Made by a program: the position numbers and the translations under genes. Below are positions 10,090-21,688 of a DNA stretch of 64,000 bases, in pieces (the stretch's first letter is position 1; each line of letters begins with the position of its first letter). The DNA is from Erinaceus europaeus. Lineage: Eukaryota; Chordata; Mammalia; Eulipotyphla; Erinaceidae. The stretch is taken from assembly GCF_950295315.1 (NCBI RefSeq), contig NC_080179.1, positions 69,220,615 through 69,284,614 of the forward strand, given 5' to 3'. Below the pieces are notes generated by a model, which had not been told where the DNA came from, searched no databases, and saw only the letters and a list, made by a program, of their open reading frames with translations.

Positions 10090-10445
10090 TTTATTATTTT
10101 ATTTTATTTTATTTTACTTTATTTTATTTTATTTTATTTTTGTTTTTATTTGCCTCCAGGGTTATCGCCTCGGTGCCTGCACCACGCATCCACTGCTCCT
10201 GGAGGCTATTTTTTTCCCCTTTTGTTTCCCTGGTTGTTTATTGTTGCTGTTATCATTATTGTTGTTAGTAGTCTTGTTATTGTTGTTGGATAGGGCAGAG
10301 AGAAATGGAGAGAGGAGGTGAAGACAGAGAGGGGGAGAGAAAGACAGACCTGCTTCAGCGCCCGCAAAGCGACCTCACTGCAGGTGGGGAATCGGGATCC
10401 TTAGGCCGGTCCCTGCTAAACCCGGTGCGCCACCACCGTGTGTCC
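10090..10445 (-). mobile_element. SINE A-long
   Basis: Reading the minus strand: A-box and B-box region near 10440-10400, GA-rich complement of the C/T body, then the extra 3' module (plus strand GCCTCCAGGGTTATCGCC...CCACTGCTCCTGGAGG) and a long TTTTA-repeat tail. Confidence 0.85.
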
Positions 10446-10489
10446 TATTTGTTAATTACTATAGGAGAATAAAGGAGTTGGGGGGAGAG

Positions 10490-10582
10490 AGAGGAGAGAG
10501 AAGGAAGTGGTTGTCAGGAGCAGTGGGTTTATCATGCAGGAACCATGCCCCAGTGATAACCTTGGTGGCAATAAATAAAGTT
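10490..10582 (+). mobile_element. SINE 3'-module fragment
   Basis: Only the 3' module remains: GTCAGGAGCAGTGGGTTTA, CCCCAGTGATAACCTTGGTG and an AATAAATAAAG tail. Confidence 0.65.
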
Positions 10583-11059
10583 AGTAAATTGACTCCAGAA
10601 TTCTGTAATATGGCTCAAAGATGGACTGTGCCAAGACTTCACAAACACTGAGGGTGGAGTCAGCTGCACACTTGGTGTCAGGCGTTCCTTGAGTCAGGCT
10701 CTTGTAGACTTGGCATGTTAGCGCTGCTATTCTTGCTTGCAGATTTGAATAGTAACAATACATTCTTTCCTGGGAAACCCAATCTATGAAATAAAACAGA
10801 TGCATTATGAGAGAGAGAGAGACAGAGAGAGAGAGAGCCCCAGAGATAGACAGAGAGAACCCTTATATACAATGCTTATTTAGTAATTATCAAAAATTAT
10901 CATTCTTACTGCTACCCGGGTTATAACTGAAGTGAGGCTTAGTACTATCACTGTTATCTCTATTGTCAGCCATTTTTCCTCCCTCCTCCCCTCTCTCCTT
11001 TCTTTCTTTTCCTTTCTTTATCCCTTTCTTTCCCTATTTCTTTCCTTCCTTCCTTCCCC
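10583..11059. other. Spacer with GA and CT simple repeats
   Basis: A GAGA run lies at 10809-10836 and a C/T-rich stretch at 10976-11060. The rest is unique sequence with no open frame of note. Confidence 0.5.
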
Positions 11060-11255
11060 CCTTCCTTCTATTTTACTGGATAAGACAGAGAGAAATTCAG
11101 AGGGGAGAGAGAGATGAGAAGGTAGGCAGAAGGATAGACACTAGCAGACCTGCTTCATCACTGATGATGTGTCCCTCATGTAGACATCAAGTGGGGACTT
11201 GAACCCTGGTCCTTGTGCATGGTAATATGTGCATTAAACTGGATGTGCCTAGCAT
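11060..11255 (-). mobile_element. SINE B
   Basis: Plus-strand GGATAAGACAGAGAGAAATT, GCAGACCTGCTTCATCAC, GGGGACTTGAACCCTGGTCC and GCATGGTAATATGTGC are the complement of a B-type SINE. Confidence 0.8.
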
Positions 11256-11261
11256 TTTAAA

Positions 11262-11516
11262 ATTCTTTTTTCATAAAACCATTTTTTGATAGTGAAATAG
11301 TGACAGAGAGAAATTTCATGGGAATGGAGAGAGAGAGAGGGAGAGAGAGAGAAGAAGGAGGAGGAGAAGGAGGAGGAGGAGAAAAGAGACCAACACAGCA
11401 TTTTTTTTTTTCCCACCACTGGTGAAGTTTCCTGCTTGCTGATGTGGTTCAGAGACTTGAACCCAGATTTTTGAGTACGGGAGTATGTATACTGATATTC
11501 CACCACCCCACCTCCT
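11262..11516 (-). mobile_element. Diverged SINE with GA/GGA expansion
   Basis: TTTGATAGTGAAATAGTGACAGAG, a (GGA)n expansion at 11350-11385, and GAGACTTGAACCCAGATTTT (complement of the B-box region) mark a worn minus-strand SINE. Confidence 0.65.
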
Positions 11517-11823
11517 AGAAATTCTCAAAATTCCTGAAGAGAATGGCTTACGGTCATAATGCTCTGTGTGGGTTAGAACAAAACAAATCAAGGAAACCGA
11601 CAGAGCTGGAGGGAAGCCAGCCCTCGAGCCTGACTAAAGGACATGGCCAGGTGTGACTGACCACAAAGGTCGGGGCCCAGGAGCTTTGCTGGAGGCTGAC
11701 TGATAACTCTCTGGCGGCCATGAGAACCTAACGCTCATCAGGAAGAAATGTGAAGTTGTGTCTCTAGAACCTAGTGAATGAACCCTGGTAAAGTCTTGTA
11801 AACAGCACTACTTTAGTACTTTA
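11517..11823. other. Unique spacer
   Basis: I see no repeat family and no coding signature in this interval. Confidence 0.45.
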
Positions 11824-11835
11824 AAAACTAAACAA

Positions 11836-12132
11836 GGGAGTCGGGCTGTAGTGCAGCGGGTTAAGCGCAGGTGGCGCTAAGCTCAAGCACCGGCATCAGG
11901 ATCCCGGTTCCAGCCCCCGGCTCCCCACCTGCAGGCAGGTCCCTTCACAGGCAGTGAGGCAGATCTGCAGGTGTCTGTCTTTCTCTCCCCCCTCTGTCTT
12001 CCCCGCCTCTCTCCATTTCTCTCTGTCCTATCCAACAACAACGACATCAATAATAACTACAATAATAAAACAACAAGGGCAACAGAAGGGAATAAATAAA
12101 TAAATAAAATTTTTTTAAAAAAAGTTAAAAAG
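11836..12132 (+). mobile_element. SINE A with target duplication
   Basis: It starts GGGAGTCGGGCTGTAGTGCA and has GCAGCGGGTTAAGCGC, B-box GGTTCCAGCCCC and an AATAAATAAATAAA tail. The 12-mer AAAACTAAACAA occurs just before (11824-11835) and just after (12133-12144), a clean target-site duplication. Confidence 0.95.
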
Positions 12133-12401
12133 AAAACTAAACAAAAATCCTGGTTGGTGTTTCTCTGTTTAGGGAATAAGGATGAATGCTGTGTTCTGGA
12201 ATGATCTCTCTCCTTTCATAATATGTGTTCCAACTTGATCTTGTACTTAAGACAAGCTACATATTTATTTATTTATATTATTGAATGGGTTGGATGATCA
12301 ATGAACCAGATGCAGTTAAAATATTTGTTTTATGGTTCTCTACCTCTCTCTTCTCAACTTCTCCATGTCCTATCAAATTAAATTAAAGAATTAAATTAAA
12401 T

Positions 12402-13360
<959 letters not shown>

Positions 13361-13790
13361 TTAATTCTTATTTTAATTTTACTAGAGACTTAATATTGAT
13401 TTATAATGATGGGTGTAGTTCTCCACCATTCCCACCACCAGAGTTCTGTGTTCCAGTTCCCTCCACTGGAAGCTACAACAGTTCTTTCAAGGTTGCAGAT
13501 ATGGGTTAACTATGATCTCTTCAACTATTTGTCTATATATGCATATACTTGTCGATTCCCACTTCCCGCCCCCCTGCCATGTTCACTCCCTTTCTAAGTC
13601 ACACCTACACCTATTGCTACTTCTGAATATCCTTCCTTTTTGGATCTTCTCTCTCTCTGGGTCCTGATGGAGTTGGAGTTCAGAGTCTTCTATCATTATT
13701 CCCCCACTGGGCATATGGGCCAAGATTCTTTTTGGTATGCAAAAGGTGTGAGTTCCGGCCTAGGAAAATCTAAAATTATCTAAAGTTTCA
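13361..13790 (-). mobile_element. Older L1-derived 3' end
   Basis: Plus-strand landmarks TTCTCCACCATTCCCACCAC, CCACTGGAAGCTACAACAG, TTCTAAGTCACACCTAC and CCAAGATTCTTTTTGG recur in the same order at 57.07-57.54 kb. They parallel the younger family at 60.24 kb (CACCAGAACTCCATATCCC). On the minus strand this is the tail-proximal part of a poly(A) retrotransposon. Confidence 0.6.
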
Positions 13791-14063
13791 CAGAATTCTT
13801 AAATACAGATATTGGTTGGGTGCAATTTGGGAAAAAACATTGTTAATAATATGTTGCATTTTGAATACAGCAACCTTCCGGAAGGCAGGCTAAGAAACAT
13901 TGGTTGAGTTATGTAAACACAGTAGATTTAAAATGTGGAGAAAAGTTGTTTATATCTGCTAAATTTCACAGCATCAAGTAGACCTTATTTCTCTTTTTCT
14001 CCAGAAAAAGGGAGAAATACATATATTTATATATAAATATATTATAAAATATATTGTCATCTA

Positions 14064-14235
14064 TATGAGAGAGAGGAGGAGGAGGAGGAGGGGAAGGAAG
14101 AGGAGGAATGGCCCCGTTACATAGCTCCACCACTCAGGATGTTTCCCTTTGCATGGCCCTCCCCAGGGCTTGAACCTTGGTCCTTACACATGGTAAAATG
14201 TATGCTTTACCTAGTAAGTTATCTCCTGGTCCCAA
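14064..14235 (-). mobile_element. Diverged SINE
   Basis: GGA-rich body, TCCACCACTCAGGATG, GGCTTGAACCTTGGTCCTTA and a T-rich left edge are the complement of a worn SINE head and body. Confidence 0.65.
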
Positions 14236-14819
14236 GGTTTTTCTTTTAGACTCAAGGATATTCTCCAGATTGAAAAAGGGCATGTGGTCAAGGCAGCAGA
14301 GCCTGTGTGGGCACAAGACCAGTGGTCTCAGGAAACAGTTTGTTAGGGCATCTGCAGCATCTGCCTCTGGGATAATACAACTTCCAGCATGGCGAACACT
14401 TTTTACTACTAAATATTTTCTTTTTTCATGAATAGAATGTGTGCTGTCATTCCCTTGTGGTGCAAATTCCCTGTGTGTGCAATACTAACAGAAATATAGA
14501 GCAGCATTCCTCCGATTTAAAACTCAGGTTCTTGAAACTCACTGGGAATTTGGTGTCTAGGTGACTGGCAGGCCTGGGAAACATGGTGGAAGAGAACCAA
14601 GTGCTGTTCTCTATTCCCATCTTTCCAATATGGTTCACATCCATTCCCAGTTCTAGTTAGAACCTTTTCCCCACTGTCTCCACTTTTGACGTTGGGTCAT
14701 GACTGGAGAGAAAAGAAGAGGGGCATGGGCAGAGACAAGACAAACCCAGGAGGGAAGCAGAAAGGTGAAACTCTCTTCTAATAGGAGAAGTGGAGGACAG
14801 TCTTTCCTAATTTTCAAAT
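14236..14819. other. Unique spacer
   Basis: No repeat family or coding pattern recognised. Confidence 0.45.
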
Positions 14820-15130
14820 TATGATTTTTTTCTTAAGATTCTTTTATGTATTTTAGATAGAGACAGAAAGGGAGGGATAAAGGGAGGGAGGGAAGGAGAG
14901 AGGAAGAGAAAGAGAGAGAGGAAGAGAGAGAGAGGAAGAGAGAGAGAGAGAGAGGGAAAGAGAGAGGGAGAGGGAGAGGGAGAGGGAGAGGGAGAGGGAG
15001 AGGGAGAGGGAGAGGGAGAGGGAGAGGGAGAGGGAGAGGGAGAGGGAGAGGATAACAGCATAAAGCTTCCTTCAATACGATACGGACCAGAGTCAAACCT
15101 GAGTATCACACATGACAAAGTAGCCCACTG
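14820..15130 (-). mobile_element. Diverged SINE with expanded (GGGAGA)n
   Basis: TTAGATAGAGACAGAAAGGG opens the body, and the head is the complement around CCAGAGTCAAACCTGAGTAT. The purine body has expanded into (GGGAGA)n at 14964-15051. The Ser/Pro/Leu-repeat frames here are not genes. Confidence 0.7.
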
Positions 15131-16880
15131 CTTCTGTCCTTGAATGACAGGTGAACACACTCAGGGACTGGCCAGATATTAAAACCCACACACCAACACA
15201 CATACACACACCCACTGCCACCCAGCAGACAGATGGAAAATCAGGCAGGCTGGAATGAAGAGAGTAAAGGAGAGAGAAAAGCCACATTCACAGGGTTGGA
15301 AAGAATAGAGAAAGGCAGTGGCATTCTGCCTGCCAGCCATGCGTCACCCTTCCTCCTGTGGGGAGGAAAAGGAGGCAAGTCCTTGGGATGCTCCCAAGCA
15401 CACAATAAAACCCACGGTGATCCACGGTGAGCGCCTGATTATTACTTCCTAGCTTGGGACCAAAATGAGACCCCTGTGTGGCAGAATTAACATTCACACA
15501 CTCATCCATGAAAGAATTCTCTCTTCCAGACATTTTGTGAGAGGGCTTCAGGAGGGAACAGCTCAGTGTGTTCATGCTGAAAATAGATGCTTGTGATTTG
15601 AAAGTGGGTATGAAATGCCCTGTGTATTAAATTAATAATGTTTCATTACCCACCCATCACAGAGCCATTATTTTAAATAGCCATATTTCACTGCAGTGGA
15701 CAGTGTGTAAATTAGTGTGTGTATTTTTATGTAAAGTGGACCTGCATCATTATTTATTCATGAGTTTTAAAAGGATCATTATTTTTTGACAGACAGCTCC
15801 TGTCAAAAGATTTATGCATACACACTCATGTTTCCCCACAATAATCATCAATCAATAAACTTTAGAACCTGGTACTTAAAATTCAGTGTTACCGAGATGC
15901 ACATTTTGCCTCTAATTAAACACATGTTTGCATTTGGAAAATAAACTGCAACCTCAGTTCAATTAGATATAATCTGAAATATCAATATTGCGTGTGCTTG
16001 GGGAGTCAGAGTTTGAGTGCGGGCATGTGCCTGGTTACATGCGAAGTGACTGCTTTGTTTCCAGACACCAGACTCCTGTGCTGTATCCCTCTGGGGCAAG
16101 AGGGACAGCAGGCAAGATATCACTTTTAACGCTGTAATTGGGTAAAATGTTACTGTAGTTTGCTGAGCAGTGATGGTACCCTCCCTGCTCTCAGCCATGC
16201 ATTTAACAAACCTGGGAAGGTATACAGCATCCAATTTAATGAGTGGCATAGGACATAGCGCTTACTTTTACATTGGTGTGGATATCAGTTTAGAGGGAGG
16301 TTAAACTGATGTTCAGATAATAACATATAATTACAAAGCAGCCAAGCTGTAACCAGGATCCATGGCAAGACTGAAGGGAGACAGTTTATGAATTCCTAGG
16401 AAGGGCCCCCCAAAGCATTTAGTTATCAATGTGAAGTGAGGCTCAAACTGCCCAGAGAAGAACTCGTAATGGTGATATAGCCTGAACCCCAGAGGAAATA
16501 ATTGAAAGGCTTGAAAATCTCCCAGGACCAGCTGGCCCTGTAGAATTTCTATAGACATTCCATTAATGGTATTTTCCCCAAATCACTCTGTCTCCAGCTG
16601 AACAGACTGTGTTCAGGGTGGTTATTATTTGATAGGCCCCTTCAAATAATTTGAATTGGAAGGCCTGGGATTAGATACGCTTTCCCACTTGACAAAGTTT
16701 GTTTTCATATCTGGATTTCTATAGTTTAGATCATCTGCTGTATACAACTTTACATCAAACACTCAAAGCCATTATATATTTCATCTTGGTCTGGAGTTTG
16801 AAAGGGAATTTCAGATACAAGCTTTCAAGAGCTTCATGGGTACACAAGAGCACAAAGGACCCAGAAAGGGGTGCTGTCCT
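15131..16880. other. Repeat-poor interval, candidate noncoding regulatory DNA
   Basis: For about 1.7 kb I see no SINE or L1 sequence. The part at 15560-16320 is AT-rich with many TAATTA-like motifs and one inverted repeat, TTGACAG (15786-15792) facing CTGTCAA (15800-15806). Short open frames show no family resemblance. Conservation cannot be tested from one sequence. Confidence 0.35.
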
Positions 16881-16884
16881 AATC

Positions 16885-17440
16885 TAGATTTCTAGTCCTA
16901 TTCTAAACTCTGACGCCACCTTCCCAGACAATATTTTAGTCCACTTGCATGCTAGTTATCAGGCTCAGGCAAAAATTACTAAAGTCATAGCCTTGGAACA
17001 TACCTAAAACAGACTCCCCAGCTTCTTCCCATCCTAAGACCCCAATTTCATCTATTCTATTCATACATTTGTGTTCCTGTTTATTAAACATTTTGCCCTG
17101 CTTTATATCTTACCACCCTTTAGTTACCAAGTTGCAGATGTTACCATGATTCCATCCTGACTTCCCTGGGCAGATGACTTCACCAAATGTATCCCATAGT
17201 CTCACCTCTCCAGAGTCTTAGCCCAGTAGGGAATGATCGTAACAGGGTGGGGGTATGGATTGACCTGCCAATGTTCATGTCCAGTGAAGAAGCAATTATA
17301 GAAGCCAGAACTCCCCACCTTCTACACCCCCAAAAAATTTTTGGTCCATATTTCCTGAGAGATAAAGAATAAGGAAACTTCCAGTAGAGGGAATGGGACA
17401 TGGAATTCAACCCCTGTTATCTTAAAATTTTGTTAATCAT
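16885..17440 (+). mobile_element. L1-derived 3' end, 5'-truncated
   Basis: It shares the order CACCTTCCCAGACAATATTT, CTTCCCTGGGCAGATGAC, GTCCAGTGAAGAAGCAATTA and TCAATCATTATTAAATCACT-like tail motifs with the copies at 22.1-22.7, 52.96-53.59 and 60.24 kb. It lacks any open frame of note. Confidence 0.65.
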
Positions 17441-17469
17441 TATTAAATCACTAATATCTTTTTTTAAAA

Positions 17470-19050
17470 TGGGGTGTCCTTTTAACTTTTAAAAATTTCT
17501 TTATTGGGGAATTAATGTTTTACATTCGACAGTAAATACAATAGTTTGTACATGCATAACATTTCCCAGTTTTCCATATAACAGTACAACCCCACCTCTG
17601 TCTAGGTCCTCTGTCATCCTTCTTGGATCTGTATTCTCCCCCCACCCACCCCAGAGTCTTTTACTTTGGTGCAATACGCCAATTCCAGTTCAGGTCCTAC
17701 TTGTGTTTGCTCTTCTGATCTTGTTTTCCAACTTTTGCCTGAGAGTGAGATCATCCCATATTCATCCTTCTGTGTCTCACTTATTTCACTTAACATGGAT
17801 TTTTCAAGGTCCATCCAAGATAGGCTGAAAACAGTGAAGTCACCATTTTTTATAGCTGAGTAGTATTCCATTGTGTATATATACACTACAACTTGCTCAA
17901 CCACTCATCTGTTGTTGGACACTTGGGTTACTTCCAGGTTTTGGCTATTACAAATTGTGCTGCTAAGAACATATGTGTACACAGATCTTTTTGAATGGGT
18001 GTGTTGGATTCCTAAGGATATATCCCCGGGAGAGGAATTGCAGGATTATAGGCCTTGGCCATTTCTAGCCTTCTGAGTTCTCCAGATTGTTCTCCACAGA
18101 TGTTGGACCAATTTCCAATCCCATCAGCAGTGTAGGAGGGTTCCTTTGACCCCTCAACCTCTCCAGCATTTGCTGCTGCTACCTTTTATGATGTGTAACA
18201 TTCTCAGAGGAGTGAAGTGGTATTTCATTGTTGTCTTTCTTTGCATTTCTCTGACAATCAATGACTTGGAGCATTTTTTCATCTGTTTCTCAGCCATTTG
18301 AATCTCTTCTGTGATGAGTATTCTGTCCATGTCCTCCCCCCAATTTTGGATGAGATTTGTTGTCTTGTTGTTGAGTTTGGCAAGCTCTTTATATATTTTG
18401 GTTATTAAACTCTTGTCTGATGTATGGCATGTAAAGATCTTCTCCCATTCTGTGAGGGTTCTCTTGGTTTGAGTAGTGGCTTATTTTACTGTGAAAAAAG
18501 TTTTTAATTTTATGTAGTACCATAGGTTTATGCTTACCTTAGTCTCATTTGTAATAGGATTCATTTCATTGAAGAGGTCTTTAAATTTATGCAGAAAAAT
18601 GTTCTGCCAATATTTCCCTCTAAGTATCTGATAGTTTGTGGTCTAACATCCAAGTCCTTGATCCACTTGGATCCCTGCACAGCCTCCCCCCACCCCCACC
18701 GCTGCTCTAGATTCTGAGGGCAGCAGCAATGGAGACCCATAGCTGAGTCGCAGGGGAGTCTACTCCTCCCTTCAGCCATCCCCCTGTTGGTGAAACAGAC
18801 TGGAGGTGGTGTCCCAACTGGCAAACTGCTGGGCTGTTACTAGGCACCCAATCTCTCTCTAGGCTCCTCTCTATCCACAAGCCACATGCGCTTGCACTCC
18901 CCGGTGATTTGGTGGGTTCCTGAAGTCTCTCCAGTCCTTGTTGTGGTCCTTGGTGGTCTCCTTTGGTATTCCTAGTTGACCCAGAACAGGAGAAGAGAGA
19001 AACACAGCTGCTGCTGCTCTATAGCCCTGCTTCCAAAAAGTTCCGCAGGG
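17470..19050 (-). mobile_element. L1 with 5'UTR joined to ORF2 end
   Basis: On the minus strand, 19050-18668 matches the L1 5'UTR copy seen at 54.9-55.46 kb (shared CAGGGCTA(T/C)AGAGCAGC, GTTTCTCTC, CAGACTGGA). At 18668 it switches to the last fifth of L1 ORF2 (TGGATCAAGGACTTGGATG onward), then a 3'UTR ending CCCCAATAAAGAAA. Both parts have the same orientation, so about 4-5 kb of L1 (rest of the 5'UTR, ORF1, most of ORF2) is missing. AACTTTT at 17484-17490 and 19052-19058 may be a short target duplication. Confidence 0.7.
17700..18667 (-). pseudogene. L1 ORF2 C-terminal remnant, disrupted
   Basis: In changing frames the minus strand gives WIKDLDVRPQTIRYLEGNIG, then a Cys-rich finger with [12 protein letters not shown] residues, then AKTWK and [16 protein letters not shown]. 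These are the landmarks of L1 ORF2 from about four fifths of its length to the end. Several stops and frameshifts break it. Confidence 0.8.
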
Positions 19051-19059
19051 CAACTTTTT

Positions 19060-19918
19060 TATCTAGCCACTAATTGACTACACTGAAGAATCAAAGGTCA
19101 AGTTATTCCTTGACTGGGAGAGAGAGGAGAGAGAGAGAGAGAGATAGGCAAAAGTGAAGAGGAGGATGATGCAAGGTGGCAGGGAGAGAAAATTAACCAG
19201 CTGTGGGACCACTGGAGAAAAAAAAAAAGGCATGAAATGACTTCAGACCCACACAATTGCTTTTCCAAGATAAAGAAGACCAAAAAAACGATGATTGATA
19301 TGACAGTGCCTCCCTTCAATTCTAAATGTAACTTTAAGAATGTCCACAGAACTTTCCTCCAGGAAATATATGGTTCATTTGAGAACACATTTAAGGGGAA
19401 ACATAATTCAACAAGGCTCTATGAGTAGAACAAAAATGAGTTGGAAGAGAAATACAGAGAAAGTGGAAAATTCTCATTATGAGTAAAGAAAAGTTTTGGA
19501 GCGATCTCTGAACTATGATATCCATTTGGGGAGATGGACACTCCTATTGCTGGAGAAGTAGAGATTTGAAAAGGGTAGTCTCCTGGTGTGGAAAACTCAG
19601 AGTTAGAATCTTCCAAGAGACCAACATATCTAATAGCACTGAATGCTTTTCATTATAAAACATGGACTTTATAAGATGTTTTGTATGCACTGAGAGCCAA
19701 GATCTCTGATGTTTCTTGGGATAATGTGTCACAGGAGAGGATAGCTCAGAAGGCAAGATCTATGAATATGGAGAAACAGAAATGAAAGAAAGAGACAATC
19801 ATGACAACATAGGCTGCAGAAATCCACAGACATTCTGGAGCTGTACTTAGGGCTAACAGGAGAGAAAGTTATTTCATTGATGAATTTTTTTTTCAACTTA
19901 AAATGACACAATCAGCAG
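19060..19918. other. Spacer with a GA simple repeat
   Basis: GAGA run at 19116-19145; otherwise unique. Nothing gene-like. Confidence 0.45.
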
Positions 19919-19919
19919 G

Positions 19920-20043
19920 GTTTAGGAGATAATACACTGTAATACAAAAGACTTTGATGCCTGAGGCACCAAAGGGCCTAGGTTCAATTCTCAGCATCAC
20001 CATAAACCAGAGGCCAGCAGTGCTCCGGTATAAATAAATAATT
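19920..20043 (+). mobile_element. SINE C
   Basis: ATACAAAAGACTTTGATGCC, GGTTCAATTCTCAGCATCAC, CCAGCAGTGCTCCGGT and an AAATAAATAAT tail identify a diverged C-type SINE. Confidence 0.75.
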
Positions 20044-20450
20044 TAAAACCAAAGTAGTTACTATATTACAGAAAAAAATTGAATTTGTGCAACAAAGTTA
20101 AACTTTTTTCATTTTTGTTACTTTGTAATATTTATAACAATATATGATGGTTAGAATTTTATTGTGGTTCATTCCTACTTATTAATACAATTGTAGGTCA
20201 TTCTAAACTTCTTACAGAGAAATTTTTAAAGGCAACATAAACCGTCTCTGAAATATTTTCTACTTAATATACCCTTTTCTCATACCCTACTTCACTTTCC
20301 TCAATCACTCTATCTACTCAGCTACACAAAAGAAAGTAAGATAGATCTCCTAATCTCTTTAAGCATTATTGTCACTCCTTGATAATCTTTAGAAGAAACA
20401 CTGTATATAGCTGGTCAAGAAATACACTGGCAAATATATCAACTAAAGGA
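20044..20450. other. AT-rich spacer
   Basis: No family recognised and no long open frame. Confidence 0.4.
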
Positions 20451-20717
20451 CAGGTCTTATCCCTATGACAACATTTATTGGAATCATCAAACAAGTAAAT
20501 ATAGGTTAACTTAAAACTTAAGGTTATAAACCCTACTAAAACCCTAGGTCTATTTCCTCCTTGCCTTGAGGCCTGATTCCATAACCTAATACCTGTGTGG
20601 ATGCAATAGATGACACAGTGCTTTTTATCAACAGGGAGAAAGTCTAAGCTTATCAGATAAAAAAAGGACTACTAAATCTTGGTAAAGATAAGAGACTGGC
20701 TTACTTAGTGATAGTCA

Positions 20718-21688
20718 GGCATCCAAGTTTGACATCCTCAAGGAAACACTCAGGAAAGACATGTCTCTGATATCTGATTACTGTAAAAAATGGCGACTAA
20801 TCCCTAGCACTGCAAAAATGGTATCATCTGTTTTCCATCTACACCATGCCTCGGCCTCTCGTGAGCTTAATGTGCAGCTTGAGGATGCGAGAATCCGGCA
20901 TGAAGCCCAGCCAGTTGATCTTGGCGTTACTCTCGATCGCACCCTGTCATTTCACGAACATCTCATAAAAACTGCAGCAAAGGTGGGCGCGAGGAATAAC
21001 ATCATTGCAAGACTGGCCAGCTCCTCATGGGGCGTGAGCGCTTCCACACTCCGATCATCCTCTCTGGCATTATGCTATTCCACTGCAGAATACTGTGCCC
21101 CAATATGGTTCCGTAGCCCCCATGTCCACTTGGTCGATTCCAAATTATATTCCTCCATGAGGATCATTTCTGGAACCACCCATTCCACCCCGGTTCCATG
21201 GCTGCCAGTTCTTAGCAACATCGCCCCACCAGATATTCGTCGGGATGCTCGACCAGACCTGCCAATATACGCGGATATCTTCGCCCACCCTGTCCAACGC
21301 TTGACGTCTCATCATCCAATCTGGTCCCCTACGCCTACACTGAACTTCTCTGTTCCAGACTCTTGGAAACAGAGCTGGCAGTCAGCTGAGGTCAAGAACA
21401 AACACCTCATCACAGACCCCTGCGAGCGTCAACCCGGCTTTGACCTAGCACGTTATGATTGGGCCCTCCTCAATCGCTATCGAACAGGCCATGGCCGGTG
21501 CGCCGCTATGTTCCATCGCTGGGGAGCCAGAGACGACCCGAACTGCCCCTGCGGCTCCAGACAGACTATGACCCACAGAGTCAACGACTGCCACCTCTCC
21601 AGATTCAAAGGAGGTCTCGAAACTTTACATCAGGCTCAACCTGATGCTGTTGACTGGCTACGGAAGAAGGGCAAATGCTAGAAGAAGA
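20718..21688 (+). mobile_element. Vingi non-LTR retrotransposon, 5'-truncated
   Basis: The 11-mer AGTGATAGTCA occurs at 20707-20717 and 21689-21699, giving exact insertion limits. The insert opens in frame within the reverse-transcriptase thumb and ends with the stop codon followed by AAGAAG, without poly(A). The second fragment at 44157-44349 ends the same way. Vingi is an Ingi-related LINE clade without RNase H, known among mammals from hedgehogs. The family call rests on protein recognition plus host. Confidence 0.85.
20719..21681 (+). pseudogene. Vingi polymerase C-terminal fragment
   Basis: A frame of 320 codons is open from the truncation point to the stop at 21679-21681; the first ATG is at 20761 (306 codons). 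Numbering from that ATG, WRLIPSTAKMVSSVFHLHH (11-29) is the end of the RT palm/thumb. LGVTLDRTLSF (54-64), ALCYSTAEYCAPIWFRS (103-119) and NIAPPDIRRD (153-162) are typical of this LINE group. The last part has a Cys/His motif (C262, C264, H272, C277). The endonuclease and catalytic RT motifs are missing, so the product cannot retrotranspose alone. No frameshift is visible, which suggests a fairly young insertion. Confidence 0.85.

Noticed and set aside
11836..11910. tRNA gene-like A and B boxes (here and in every SINE A, B and C head)
   Set aside because: The boxes sit in SINE heads followed by C/T-rich bodies and A-rich tails, without a foldable acceptor stem or a 3' terminator at tRNA distance. 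They are tRNA-derived, not tRNA genes.
14819..15160. Ser-Pro-Leu repeat frames on the minus strand
   Set aside because: Translation of (GGGAGA)n inside a SINE.
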